NCBI RefSeq assembly: GCF_963662255.1
Contig: NC_085055.1
Span: 20,384,704 to 20,448,703 of the forward strand
Length of the DNA: 64,000 nt
Direction of reading: 5' to 3'
Source: Cinclus cinclus
Lineage: Eukaryota > Chordata > Aves > Passeriformes > Cinclidae
The position numbers and the translations under genes are program-made. Positions within the stretch are counted from its first letter, which is position 1, and every line of letters starts with the position of its first letter. Shown piece by piece: positions 49,944 to 61,857 of this stretch. The notes under the pieces are model-generated. The model was not told the origin of the DNA. It ran no database searches and saw only the letters and a list, made by a program, of their open reading frames with translations.

Positions 49944-50022
49944 TCATTTCCTTCCCTTTCCCTTATCTCCCTCTGCAGTTCTCTCTCTCTTCCTCTCTAT
50001 CCCTCTCCCCCTCTCCCTCCCC
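49944..50022. repeat. EPHB1: Polypyrimidine (CT-rich) tract
   Basis: About 80 bases are nearly all C and T, including a CTCTCTCTCT stretch and CCCTCTCCCCCTCTCCCTCC, broken only by a few purines. It is a simple low-complexity tract in intron 1. Confidence 0.8.
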
Positions 50023-51545
50023 TTGGTAATTTATTTGCAGGCGGGTTGTCTCTTTGATTTACTGTCTCTCTCCTCGGTAGGATTATGATAAATGGATTGT
50101 ATGGCTTCATCTGAGCTTGTCCAACATCACGTACCATGCTGGGTCAAGTCCCTTTGGAGCCTGGAAACCGAGGGGAGGTGCTGGGGCTGGAGGTGGAGTG
50201 AGGGTTGTAAACAGGACTTGGTCCATATGGTCCTGACTTTGCATCACCTCCTGAACTTTTTTTGGCTGGGGTTTTGGTTTGGGTTTCTCTCTTGCCAGGC
50301 ACATGTATGAATTCATGCTTGCAAAAATGGAAGCAGGTATTTGATTGGGCGCTTTCAGGCACATCAACCAGCATATTTCAATTTAGTGTATCCTGATGTG
50401 GGGAGTGTTTGCCACTTGCAATTAGAGCATTTCATCCCTTGGCACAGCAGGCAGCGCTTTATTGATAAAGTTGTTCTGTAGTTGCTGAGCAAACACCCCC
50501 AAATCTGAGCTTCATTAAGTTATCGCCTGCCCTGCTGCGATGCATCTTCATTGCACACTGAAATCCATGGCATTGACGGGGGATCCCGGAGGAGGCCGGG
50601 ACTGTGCTGCGCAGCCACAGCTTAGTGCATCCCATCACAAATTGACACAGCACACTCCTCCTCGCGTGATACATAGAAATTCCTTCCATTTCCAGCTGCA
50701 AGCGAGGAGGTTTTTTGGCCATCACAGATCTCCTCATGCTGGCAATAGCTGGGATGTCTTTGCAGAGCAGGCTCGGCTGCTCCTCCCTCCTGAGAGGTTT
50801 GCACCGACCCTTAAAATACAGGAAGGCAATATTTTGTGTTGGCTTGTTGTTGTTTAGCGCATCCTCCCCCTGCGTGGCTGGGTTTGTTACTCGCTGGGTA
50901 ATCCTTCATAACGAACCCGCAGGAGATTGATGGGGAGAGCTCGTTATGCACTTCCAGAGCTGTTCCACCGTTGTTCTGTAGCAGCAAAATGCACCATTAA
51001 AGGCAGAGAGCCCTGGGAATGATGGGACGTAATTAGTTGTTGCTGTAATATTTTTGATTGAAAGCGCAGAGATGCTGGAAGCGGCTTGGGGAAGTCAGTG
51101 CTCTAAGGAAGCTGTGAAGAGCAGCAGCTCTTGTCAGAGGGAGAGGCTGATCCTGCTCGTACCTTTGCTGCTGCTCCAGTGCTGTAATTAAACCGTCTGA
51201 GAGACACTGCAGCATTCCTGCTGTGCAGCTGCTGGCTCCAGCACGGCAGCATTCCCCTCACAGCTCCAAGCAGGAGCCAAATGGGGAGTCCTCCAGCAGA
51301 AGGGACATTTTGGGTGGGATGTACCTCCATCAGGCCTTAATTCCTGTGGCAGTGGTACGGATCTTGATCCCTCTGGCAGAGATGTATGGATTTTGTGTTT
51401 CTGCCTTTTCCCAGCTTAGTCTAAATTTCAGGGTATATTAAAATCTTGCATAGGCAACCCTGGACTTGTGGTTAGAAGTCTGGTCATAGAGAGGAACCTG
51501 GAATTACTCAGGAAGCTTCCTGGTGTGTGCTTGAACGCTTTCATG

Positions 51546-52068
51546 GAATAATAGAATTCTAGAATGGTTTGGGTTGGAAGGACCTTAAAGCTCCTATTGT
51601 TCCACCCCTGTAGTGGGCATGGACACCTTCCACTAGCCCAGGTTGCTCCAAACCACATCCAACCTGGCCTTGGACGCTTCCAGGGATCCAGGGCCAGCCA
51701 CAGCTTCTCTGGGCAACCTGTGCCAGGGCCTCACCTCCCTCACAGGGAAGAATTCCTTCCCAGTATCCAACATAAATGTACTCTCTGTCCATGGGAAGCC
51801 ATTCCTCCTTGTTCTGTCACTCCGTGCCCTTTGCCACAGTTTCTCTTCAGCTTTCTTGGAACTCCTTTATGTACTGAAACACCAATATATGAGAGCCTTG
51901 TCTTCTCTGAACAACCCCAGTTCTCTCAGCCTTACGTCATAGCAGAGCTGCTCCATCCCTCTAGGTATCTTCTTGGCCTCCTCTGGACTCCCTCCAACAG
52001 CCCCATGTCCTTCCAGAGCTGGACACAGTGCTGCAGGTGAGATCTCACCAGAGTGGAGTGGAGGATAA
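51546..52068 (-). mobile_element. EPHB1: CR1 LINE fragment, minus orientation, about 520 bp
   Basis: This is one of the two longest CR1 copies seen here. From the left it shows AGAATGGTTTGGGTTGGAAG, 'ttccactagcccaggttgct', 'ctggccttggacgcttccag', 'cctcacctccctcacaggga', 'tctcagccttacgtcatagc', 'ctcctctggactccctccaa' and 'agctggacacagtgctgcag'. This is the full ordered reverse complement of a CR1 3' UTR plus the end of ORF2. It is eroded and lies antisense within EPHB1 intron 1. Confidence 0.95.
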
Positions 52069-55000
52069 ATTAACCTATGGGAACAGCGAGAATTAAATTC
52101 TGATTATCCTGCCAGCGCCTGTGGGACTTTTCTTCCCCTGGCATTGAGAGGTGTGATGCACACTGTGAGTGTATGGAGTGGTGATGATGGAAGCCATGGT
52201 GCCACCTGCACTTGGACATGGCTTGAAGTCACGACAGCCCCGGGAAGGCAGAGCTTGTGATACCATAGCAGTTAATGTTATTTAGCACTAGGCTTGAGAA
52301 TAAAGCATCTTGGCTCTGTTTCCCTGTCATTCCCTTTCCCTGGTAATGCCACCAAACTTGGACAGAAGCTTCCCAAGCTGTGCAGTTGCCTTGGGCTGAT
52401 TTTGCTGAAGCTCTCAGAAGGGAAGGAAGAGGTAGGAAGCAAGCTTGGCATTTACGAGTGTGAAATAGAGGGGAAAATATAGTGCTTTCCTTATTGCTAT
52501 TGTTCCCCTTCAGAAAACCACGCTGTGGGGCTGGATTGGTGCCCAGGGATGTGCTCTGGGGCTGGATTTTGTTCTGACCCCATTGACATTCCCTGAAGCA
52601 CGTCAGGATGAGTCTCTGAGGATCCCACCTGTGGAGCATCCTCTGCCCCCTGGACCTGAACCCTGTGTGCCCTGCCCCACCCCTCACTCACTGTCTCCTC
52701 TCCCTCCAAAGGCTCAGCTATCAGCACCCACCTCCCTGCTCCCCACGTATCTTGGGGGGCTTATTTCCAGCAGCTGGCATCTTTTCCAAATCTCCCTCTC
52801 CCCATCTGTTGTTATCAAGCCTTCTCTCTCCTTATTTTGCTTAATTTCTATCTTTTCCCTCTTGGTTGTCTTAGACAAGCCCGTGTTTCTCTACATATGC
52901 CCAAGCATTTGCTTTTGAGTGCCTTAGGCTGGTTCCTGGCGTTATCTTCTTGCAGGAGGGAGAGAGCTGCTGTTGTTTGCTTCAGGAGAGGGACCTGAGG
53001 CAGCTATTGAATGATGCACTTGCAGAAGTGTCTTTGTGGCCCCCTGAGCAGGAAATTTGTTGTTGTTCTCTTTCTTTCCAGATAACAGCATCAAAACGAG
53101 ATCAGGTTGGGTTAGTTTGGGTTAGTTTGGGTTGGCCCTCTCCTTTTGTGTGCCTCTGCCGGCAGCCAGACCCTCCCCCTTCTAAGGAAAAGTGACTCCT
53201 TCTCATGGCGTGATCGGCAAGAACCTGTCCTTGGGAGGTCTGAAATACAGGTTTCAGGCTGAGAATTTTGGGAAGTAAGTTCTGCTTCATTTTGGACAGT
53301 TCAGAAATGTTTTTCTGGAAAAGGCTTCAGTCCTGCGGGAGGAGTGGTCGGCAAGATGGAATCATCTGGTGTGAGATGAGGGCTATTCTCGCCCAAATAA
53401 CTTGTTTTTTCCTTGCTGTTGGAAGGGTGCCAGCCCATCCTTCACTCCTCTGAGGCGCAGCTTATCCTGCCGCAGGCATCATCTTTGCCCAAGTTTGCCC
53501 AGGAAGGTGTGGGGAGCCTGGGACAGCAGCGAGTCCTCCCTGCCTGGATCACACGAGTGCCATCCCAGATGGATGCGCTGCTCGGCACAGGGAAGCTGGT
53601 GCATTCTAATTGCTGGCATCTTTACTTGTTACGAGTGTAATTGTGAGTAGACGTTTGTTTTTGTATTGATAATTAGGGACTGGAACAGATGGTGAAGGCT
53701 TAGTTTAAAGTAATGTGTCCATTAAAGAAAATCTACTGTATACAGCTGAAGATTCTTCACTCCAAGAGAGCTCAGCTCTTGGTAGAAGAGCTCCTCTCTC
53801 CCTAATGAGAGTTTGGGCTGTCACAGCCTGGCCAGCGGAGCCTCTGATCCTGGAGACTTCTCCCAGCAGACGTGTTGAGCTCCCTCCTGGTGATAGAGCA
53901 TCCCCAGGTACCCACTGTACCCACGTGCAGGTGGGCAAGTGTGCAGGGAAATGCTGGAGGAGCGTGCCTGGAGCAGGGGAGGAGGTGGCAGTGTCTTGGC
54001 CACAGAGCCTGGCATGGTGGGACTGCTCGATGCAGGTGGCAGGTGACACGGTTCGCTCGACGTGGCCAGTGGTGCTGTGCTGGATGTCAGAGGCACAGGG
54101 AAAGGATGTTCCCCTGGGGGTTTAATTAATACCCTGTGCCAATTAATGAGGACTGGTCCTCGCAGAATGGTGAGGCAGGTGGGAGGGGAGGTGCAAGGTG
54201 TCCATGTGGCTTCTCTACTCATTAGGGCTGCTCAGGCACTGATCTGCACTAATCCCCTCGTTAGCAGCATTCCCTGCCTTGGTTCCTTGCCCAGTCCCGA
54301 GTGATGGATAGGTGGAGGGTTGATCCTGTGTCCCCCGGCCTGTAGGGATATTTTGCAGATCCGGGTGCTGAGATCTTTGTTCCCCATTTCTCTGCAAGGA
54401 TTTGGGATCTATAAACCCTCTCCTGTTGAAGTAGGGTGCTCAGCAGCCATAGCTTTGAGCAGCCTGGCCATAAATACCCCACCAAGGTCACAGTGTCACT
54501 TTTTCCTCACAGAAAATGAAGTAAAAGCCAAGGTTTCCTCCAAGAGGAAATAGGAGAGGTCAATAGGAAGCTGCTGAGCCATGTCCTTCTGATGCCAGTG
54601 CCTCTGCAGTCACAGGGCTGGGTGAACTCAGCAGGAATTTGAACTCAAAGAGGGGATTTAACCATCTTATTGTGTTTAAAAAAAACCCTCCCAAATTAAC
54701 CATTTTGCCAGTTTATGGATTTCTTGTCTGTGCAGTGTCCTTGGGAGATAGGACAGGATCTGTGCAGGAGATGGTATATAGGGGTTAGGCTATCAGCCTC
54801 TATTTCCTTTGCTTTGCAAATTGCTTTGGGAACATGGAGCCATGCTAGTGCAAGTGTTGCTCACAAAAATGGGATCCGGTATGCGGCAAGCCAGTAATTA
54901 CACACTTGAGAGAGACAGGGATTATTTGTTTCAGAGTTGCTCAAGCCTGGGTGCTTGCTGGTGCTCAAGCACCCCAACTATCAAAGCTTTTTCATACGTA

Positions 55001-56489
55001 TACATTTTAGCAATCAAAAGAATCAGCATTTTTTTTGCTGCAATATTCCCTTATTAATTAATATCCTATTTTCTGTTGGTTAATGACTGTCTTGTTTCTC
55101 ATGCTAATTAGTCCAGTCTTTCTCTGCGTTTGGGTCAGTGGTTTCTTGGGTCAGTGGTCCATGAGTTGTTGGTCATGATCTGCCCCTGCAGAATTACCTT
55201 TTACCCATCAGAGCTGATTTCAGGACAATTGATAAAATTATTTATTAGTTTCTTCCTTATTTGGGGGTTCTGCCAAATGTCCTTGTGGCCTCTAAGTTCT
55301 GCATCCTGTGTGCCCGCTCTCAGTGGCACATCATACACATCCTTCTTCCCAAGAGCTGTCAACCTTCCCCCCCAGGACTGAGATCACTGAAACATGTGGA
55401 GCCCTAGACATCAACAAGGCAATTCTACCCTAAAAGGAATTTCTCTTTCCAACACCTGGACATCACTTGGAGCTTGTGAGCTGCTGTTTCATGGGTGAAA
55501 TCTCCTTTCTTGTTGATTAGACTTGAAAGTTACAAAGATCAAACACTAATAAGCATCCTTTCTTAAGAAAATTTTACGTATTCCACATTTTGCATCACAA
55601 GCTCTGCATCTGTGGTGGAAACTTCTTAAATGTGACCTCCCTGGCCACAGGCCACGGAATCACCTAGGGACTCCAGCAACATCCAAAGTGAAAGCTTCTC
55701 TGCGGTTCCTTTCCATTTATTCATTTATTGTTAATTAATTTCTCTATTTACTGAGTTATCTTGAGGTCGTCTTCAGCATTTCTGCTGCGCCTTCCTGCTT
55801 TCCTTCCAGCATGTGGAGCTTTGGGGAGGAACTCAAGAAGAGGGAAGGGCTGAGACTTTGGGAGGGGTGCTGGTGTGTGTCATCTGGGAGCAGAGCTGGT
55901 TCTCGCGTGCTGCCGTCCCACACAGGGCGGCTGTGCTTTATCAAAAGTACATTCCTCTGTCAACGCCCGGGGAAGGAGGCTGTAAGTGTGTGGAACAGGA
56001 AGGGAGATGATGGAGTGAAAAGCCTTTCTGAATAAACCTTTGGAAGAAGTGCCCTTCCTGTAATGGAGCCTGTCCTTATTTATCACAGAGGGTGGATGAG
56101 CCAGCTTGGGTGCCAGCCTGGCCATGATCCTCGTGTTCCCCTGTAATCTGCTGCCTCAGTTTCCCCTGTGTGGAACAAGGACACCCTGTTTGCTTTGGGG
56201 GAGAACACCAAGTGTTTTAGGGGCTCTCAGAGCATCCCTTACCATGCAGCCCACTGGTAAGGGGCACTGGGAGATGTTTGCATGGCCTGGTGCTTCCACA
56301 TCCATTTATGCCTGTACTCATCTTCCTGCTCATATGAAGAGTTGTTGCAAGGATTAATGGCTGTTCGATTAGGGCCTGGGCTGTTTGGAAGGGAAGGAAG
56401 GCATGGAGGTGGTGGGAAGGTGAAGGGTGGTGAGCAGAAATGTTCTGGAAGTCTGGAGCACAAGCCCCTGGCCCCATTTTGGCAAGGGC

Positions 56490-56742
56490 CTGGAGTGACA
56501 GGACAAGGGAGAAGGGCTTCCCACTGCCAGAGGGCAGGGTTAGATCCCCTGTGAGGGTGATGGGGCCCTGGCACAGCTTCCCAGAGAAGCTGTGGCTGCC
56601 CCTGGATCCCTGGAAGTGTCCAAGGCCAGGTTGGACAGGGCTTACCTAGGCTAGTGGAAGGTGTCCCTGCCCATGGCAGGGAGTGGAACTGGATGAGCTT
56701 TAAGGTTCTTTCCAACCCAAATCATTCCTGCATTCCGTGATT
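56490..56742 (+). mobile_element. EPHB1: CR1 LINE 3' fragment, plus orientation
   Basis: It reads 'gacaggacaagggagaaggg', 'cttcccagagaagctgtggc', 'ctggaagtgtccaaggccag', 'gctagtggaaggtgtccctg' and 'cctgcccatggcaggga', ending in a degenerate 'cattccgtgattc' tail. This is the sense-oriented end of a CR1 element, noncoding, about 1.2 kb before exon 2. Confidence 0.93.
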
Positions 56743-57926
56743 CAAGGCTGGAGAGGAATTGCAGCTGGGATATTTCATTTTTAGCTGCCTTCTGCCAAAT
56801 GGAAAATGACCAAAACTATAAAGTGATGTGTGACAGCGTGAAGGTCACCACGCTTTTCTGTTTCCCACGTGGAGCAGGAGTGAAACATCTCTTCTGTGAG
56901 GGCACTGTGAGCAGGAATAGCCTGGCACCGTGCAAAGCAGGGGTCTCTGGGCTTTGGACACCCCTGGCAGTGCCACAGCAGCATCCTGGAGCCTGATTAG
57001 GGTGCAGAAGCTTTGCCAGCTCCCAGACTCTTTTCACTCCATGCCTGGAGACTGCCTTGCTCTCCCTGCACTGGGGCCACACTCAGCCCTGGGAGGGGTT
57101 TTGGGAGCGTTTATCACTCGTGTTGGGGTGGGGAGTTCCTGGTCAGGCTTCTCCAGCTTCGCATCCTGGAGCGGCCGGTAAAGGGAGGGGTTGGAAGATT
57201 AATCGGAGTCTTGTTTCCCGCTTGTGATTGCTGGAGCAGCCGTGGAGAGACTAAAGGCAGCAGCCTGGCAGCAGCACAGATTCCTGGGCTGATTTTTATT
57301 TCCTGACCTTTATTTCTCTGGTTGCACCCCTTTTCCTGGCACTGCTGTGAGTACCTGGGACCATGCAGGAAAGGGGAGGGAATGGGGATGCTCAGCTCTG
57401 CCAGTTGCCCACGGCACATCTCCTCCTCCTGTTTGGTCGGGATGCAGGAATTGAGGCAATTAATCTGTATGTCTGCTTGCTGCAAACAAATAAATAAAAC
57501 CTGGGGGGTTTTCCCCATCTGTTTCTTTATGGTGTTGCTCTCACTGTTATTCTCGTTGTGTTTTGTTGTTTTGGTTAATCTTTTTATATCTAAAACAAGG
57601 GAAAGATGTGACTCTGTGAAATACAGTATCTTTTGATTTTGTTTCTTTGTGTTGGTGATAGTATTTTCTTTCCTGGGCAGGGGAGGGTCAGTGTGAGCTG
57701 GGTTCAGGCCGTGACTCCTTGCAAAGAGTCTTGTCCTGCACTGTTTGCTCCAGAGCAAAATTGCCTTGAGTCCATTAGGGTAGTTGCTGTTGATTCCTGA
57801 GCTCTCCAAGGATCAGGTGCATGCTCTGGGAAAGCAACTGAATGTTTACCCATGTCTCTGTGCTCATAAAGTAATGGAAAACTTAGGGAATAACTAATTT
57901 ACTTACCTTTTCTTCTGTTTCCTCAG

Positions 57927-57991
57927 AAACTTTGATGGATACGCGGACGGCAACGGCCGAGCTGGGCTGGACCGCCAACCCACCTTCAGGG
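57927..57991 (+). CDS. EPHB1: EPHB1 exon 2: start of the mature ectodomain
   Basis: The acceptor is TTCTGTTTCCTCAG|AAAC. The exon completes codon 20 (Glu) from exon 1 and encodes ETLMDTRTATAELGWTANPP followed by SG (residues 20-41). This is nearly identical to the start of mature mammalian EPHB1, where alanine is usual at the second P. EPHB2 has a different sequence here, which helps to tell the paralogues apart. The region forms the first strand of the ephrin-binding jelly-roll domain. The donor is GG|GTAAGT, a perfect U1 match, leaving phase 0. A 65-bp exon of this phase is the standard second exon of Eph receptor genes. Confidence 0.95.
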
Positions 57992-59187
57992 GTAAGTTCC
58001 ACGAGTCCAGCTGACCCTTACGGCATCTAGGGAGGTCCATGCTTTTAACCCCACTATTTATGGGGGTAAAATACTGGTGAGAAGCCAGAGGAGTCTCAGT
58101 GGCAACAGCAGTGCCCCATAGGGCTGGTGTGTAGTGCCAGGGCATGGCTGAGCCAGGCTGAGCATCCTTCCCCAAGCCAGTACTGGGGCCTTGGTGAAGA
58201 TGGAGCTTGTCTCCATCTCCATGCTCTCTCTTCCCCTTCCTGTCTTCCTTCCTCGTGAAGGGTTCAGCCCCATCACTGCTCTCCATCACCCTGCTCGTGC
58301 CTTCCTTCTCCCTGTGCCAAAAGGCTTGTAATTAGGAAACATTAGCAGGCTCCAAACAGCTTTCATACCTGGAACATCATCCATAATTGCACTCGGCAGT
58401 GCTCTTCCTTGGCTATTAATGTCACTTTTATGAAGTAATGAGGAACCAAACACCCTGAGGCACTTAAAACATCTTTTTTATATAATATGAGTCTTTGAGG
58501 AATGGAAGCATAAAATAACCTGACTCATATTCTCCTTGCAGAAAAAGTGAGAGATGGAGCTGCAGGTGGGAGGGGATGTGAGCTGATGGATGGGCACCAT
58601 GGTGGGACAGGCAGGCTGGGAGCAGCAGCAGGGCCCGTCCCTGGGGACTCCAGGATGTGGCACCAAAAGGGAAAGGGTGCCAGGCTGCATCTTTGATTGG
58701 GTGTCACTGGCTTGGCCAAGTCTTCAAAAGAAATTAATTTGTAAACCATCACCAAAGCCGGGCTACACCTGCAGCAGGCGTGAAATCCACTCCAGACATG
58801 TCAGAGCCCCTTGAATTTGGATATTTTGCTACTGAATTGCTTTGGAAAAATTCTGAGCCCAGATAAATTGCTGGAAAAGTGCAGGAGGGGCATGTGCAGG
58901 TGATGGAGACAGGATATAAATAGCTGCCTGCTGCTGTTGTCACTGAAAGCCTGTGTGAAGCAGGCAGGGGGCTTGTGTTGTAAGGCATGGTGGTCTCACC
59001 CTCTGCAGAGCAGCACAGTGAAAGCCCTCCCCTGCCCCACCCCTGCATCCCACTGTGTGCATCCCTCTGTGCCTCCCTGCAGCCATCTAATTCTCACTCC
59101 TCTCAGAGTTCCTGGGGAGGCTTCTGCTTTAGAGGAGTGTGTATTAAATCTTCCACCAAGTATTTAAAATGCCAAGTCTTTTATCTA

Positions 59188-59780
59188 AAATCATAGAATC
59201 ACAGAATCCTTTAGGTTGGAAAAAACCTCTCACACCATCAAGTCTATCCAACCATTAACCCACCACTGCCAAAGCCACCACTGATCCATGTTCCCAAGTG
59301 CCACAAAAGCTCTATGGACAGCTTTTAAATCCCTGCAGGAATGGAGACTCCACCACTGCTCTGGGCAGCTGTGCAGAGCTGGACACCCCTTTCTGGGAAG
59401 GAATTTTCCCCAGTATCAAATCTAAACCTCCCCTGGCACAGCTTGAGGCCATTTTTCCTTTTCCCGTCCCTTGTTCCCTGGAGCAGATCCCAACCTCCCC
59501 CAGCTGTCCCCTCCTGTCAGGGAGCTGTGCAGAGCCAGAAAGTTCCCCCTGAGCCTCCTTTTCTCCAGGCTGAGCCCCTTTCCAGCTCCCTCAGCTGCTC
59601 CTGGAGCTCCAGCCCTTTCCCCAGCTCTGTTCTTCCTCCAGACATGCTCCAGCCCCTCAATGTCCTTCTTGTCATGAGGGGCCCAGAACTGGACACAGGA
59701 TTGGGAGGTTCCCCAGCAGTGCCCAGCACAGGGGATGGTCACTGTCCTAGTCCTGCTGGTGACACTGTTCCTGACAGGAT
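59188..59780 (-). mobile_element. EPHB1: CR1 LINE fragment with eroded ORF2 tail, minus orientation, about 590 bp
   Basis: It begins AATCATAGAATCACAGAATC and ends in the block for the CR1 reverse-transcriptase C-terminus. The minus strand still gives SCVQFWAPHDKKDIEGLEHV and LEKRRLRGNFLAL, separated by degraded sequence. This is the longest CR1 copy seen in the window. It is antisense to EPHB1 in intron 2 and clearly non-functional. Confidence 0.95.
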
Positions 59781-61139
59781 GAGAGGCTCCTGGTGGCTGC
59801 TGGCTGTCAGCTCCTTCTCTGAGGCTGCTCTCATCTCTGTTGGGGCTGGAGGGATTTGATGAGCCACATCCTGACCCTGGGTTGCCATTGGTATGGGCTC
59901 TGTGCAGGCTTTGGGTCCCTTTTGGTGGTGGCAGCTCCCTGTGTATGCTGAGCTCCCAGAGGGGCTTTTTACCCCAGCTCACAGACGTGGCCTGGGCTTG
60001 GGGCAGGGGCTGTTGATGTTCATGCTGGGGCCTGATGCTAGCCAGGCTGCAGGGGCTGTGGTCTCCCAGGATGGCCAGTGGCAGGATGTGGGCTCTCCTT
60101 CTGCTCTTCCTGACGGACGTGCTTTAAATCTGACTGTAGACAATAGAACAACATTGACTTAATCCCCAGCTCCCTGTGAATTATTTAGTAGTATCTCATC
60201 AAAATGATGCATTTGTTGCTGTTAGAGCATTGGTGGCAGCAGCTGTTGGCACTGTGTGTCCTTTCAGCCACGGGGACCTGCTGCTCCCAGTGCCTGCTAC
60301 CAGGAGTGCTCAACCCAAGGGAAGCATAAGGCAGTGCCAGGATCTGGCCCTGGACTCTACTGAAGGTTTTCCAAGGGCATTTTGTGTTCTTCCTAAATGA
60401 AACCTTGAAGTGCAGCAGAGTTCCTTGGCAGGTTTAGGCTCTGAGTTTTGAGGCTCTGAGGTTTTTGAGGATGGAGAGGAGGATTCCTGCAGTGAGGAGA
60501 TGGGGCTGGTCTTAAACCTGGAGGAGAGCTCCTTACCTGGCCTTAATTGGAGGCAGGGCTGTAATGCAAAGCCCAGGTGGGAACAGCAAATGATGGCAAC
60601 TCCCTTGGTCGGGGAGGACTGTACAGCTCCTGCTCTGCAAAGGTGTCTGCTCATGAAGGGGCACTGGATCCCCATGCCTCGAGATGGGGGAGGGTGCTTG
60701 TGCAGCACTTTCCTGGCATGGGAGAGAAGGAAGAACACTGGGCTGGATGAGAGAGGCTTTATTGCTGTTTTGGTAACCATGGCTTAGCAACAATGTGCAA
60801 CCTTGAGTTCTGATCTTGGCTTAAGTGTAGCAGAGCTGAGTAGGTGGGTCTGGGAGTGAATGTGCTGCTGCACTTGTTGGCAGGGTGAGGAGGACCCTGC
60901 TTTGAAAACAAAAGGAAAAACCTGTGTTTTGTTACATCAGGGCTGTGGTTCACAGGAGGGAAACTTGGGGATGAGTTGAAAGATGTGTTTGTTCAGTGGA
61001 AAAGGGAAGAGAGGAAAAGATCTGTGAGGTTTCAGGGTTGGTTGTGGTGCATCAGCTTGTCAGGACTCTGTGACAGGGCAGGGTGGCATCACCTGTTGTG
61101 CCCTGTGTAAACACAAGCGTGAACGCTGCTGCAGCATCG

Positions 61140-61400
61140 CTTCTGGAAATTATCCCTGATACTGAGGGAGCTGCTTAAAGATTGCCATATGAATAATGCT
61201 GTTATGAGGAGACTGTAAACATGGATTAGTTAAAATGAATGGATTATGAGGTTGTAAATCTGTCTGTAGGACTCTAATGCCATCATAGACTATTCACAGT
61301 TTGCCGCTATCCCTTAATTGAAATTGTAGCCTGGATTATATTAATGCCCTTCTATAAATCGAATTGCGAATCTATATTCCCTCTCTCCACAGCAGTAATG
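61140..61400. promoter_or_regulatory. EPHB1: Candidate conserved noncoding element in intron 2
   Basis: This is a non-repetitive AT-rich segment with motifs such as CATATGAATAATGC, GGATTAGTTAAAATGAATGG, CCCTTAATTGAAATTG and GGATTATATTAATGCCC. It lies about 460 bp before exon 3. The texture is enhancer-like. Function is inferred only from composition. Confidence 0.25.
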
Positions 61401-61857
61401 TTTTATTTAGTTGGTTTTCTTTGCCGGGGGAAATGATCCCGTTGTGCTGAGAGCTTGGGGTCAGGCTTGCTTTCCAGCCCACGTGTTGGCTCGGGCTTTA
61501 ATGAAGCTGTAGCCTCGTGTGCTGCCTTCCCTCCTGCCTCCAGATGCCTGAGCCATCTTTCTTCCCATTTTTATATCCTCTCAGAGCAGATAAGGCAGTT
61601 GCCCACGTGGAAAAGACATCTTAGCATCAATTGGGAGCAATGGGGAGAGGCATGGAGGGGTAAGAGCGTGGGGATTTCTTCTGGTCCCGGCCTGGTTGGT
61701 GTTCCTGCATGTGTATCACGTTGTGTGCCCATAACCACATTCCTTATCCCCTTTGGAGCTTTGGAATTGTCCTCCCAGCCCCGCCTTGTGAAGGGTGAGT
61801 AGCCATCACCGATCCCTCTTCCTTCTTCTCACCACTTCTCCCTGCTCCTTTCTGCAG

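Larger units (their letters stand above)
33045..57926 (+). other. EPHB1: EPHB1 intron 1 (24,882 bp)
   Basis: The intron is bounded by GTGAGA at 33045 and a pyrimidine-rich acceptor ending in CAG at 57924-57926. The first 1.5 kb belong to the CpG island. The rest contains CR1 fragments (39011, 51546, 56490), two tandem duplications (39916 and 41721), a (TG)n microsatellite, a C run, a pyrimidine tract (49944-50022) and several AT-rich complex segments (about 38225-38560, 48525-48720 and 50865-51070) that may be regulatory. No other gene is recognised. A 231-codon minus-strand frame at 57114-57809 has no known domain. Large first introns with regulatory content are usual in Eph receptor genes. 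Confidence 0.85.
57992..61857 (+). other. EPHB1: EPHB1 intron 2 (3,866 bp)
   Basis: It runs from GTAAGT at 57992 to CTTTCTGCAG ending at 61857. It carries one CR1 copy (59188-59780). Two complex AT-rich stretches (58315-58480 and 61140-61400) with ATTA-type motifs could be conserved noncoding elements. No other gene is visible. Confidence 0.88.

Noticed and set aside
53104..53136. Repeated GGGTTAGTTT words resembling telomeric or satellite sequence
   Set aside because: Only about three short units; a local slippage product with no array.
59422..59982. 186-codon minus-strand frame
   Set aside because: It is mostly a CR1 ORF2 remnant with frame breaks and runs beyond the element into unrelated intron sequence.
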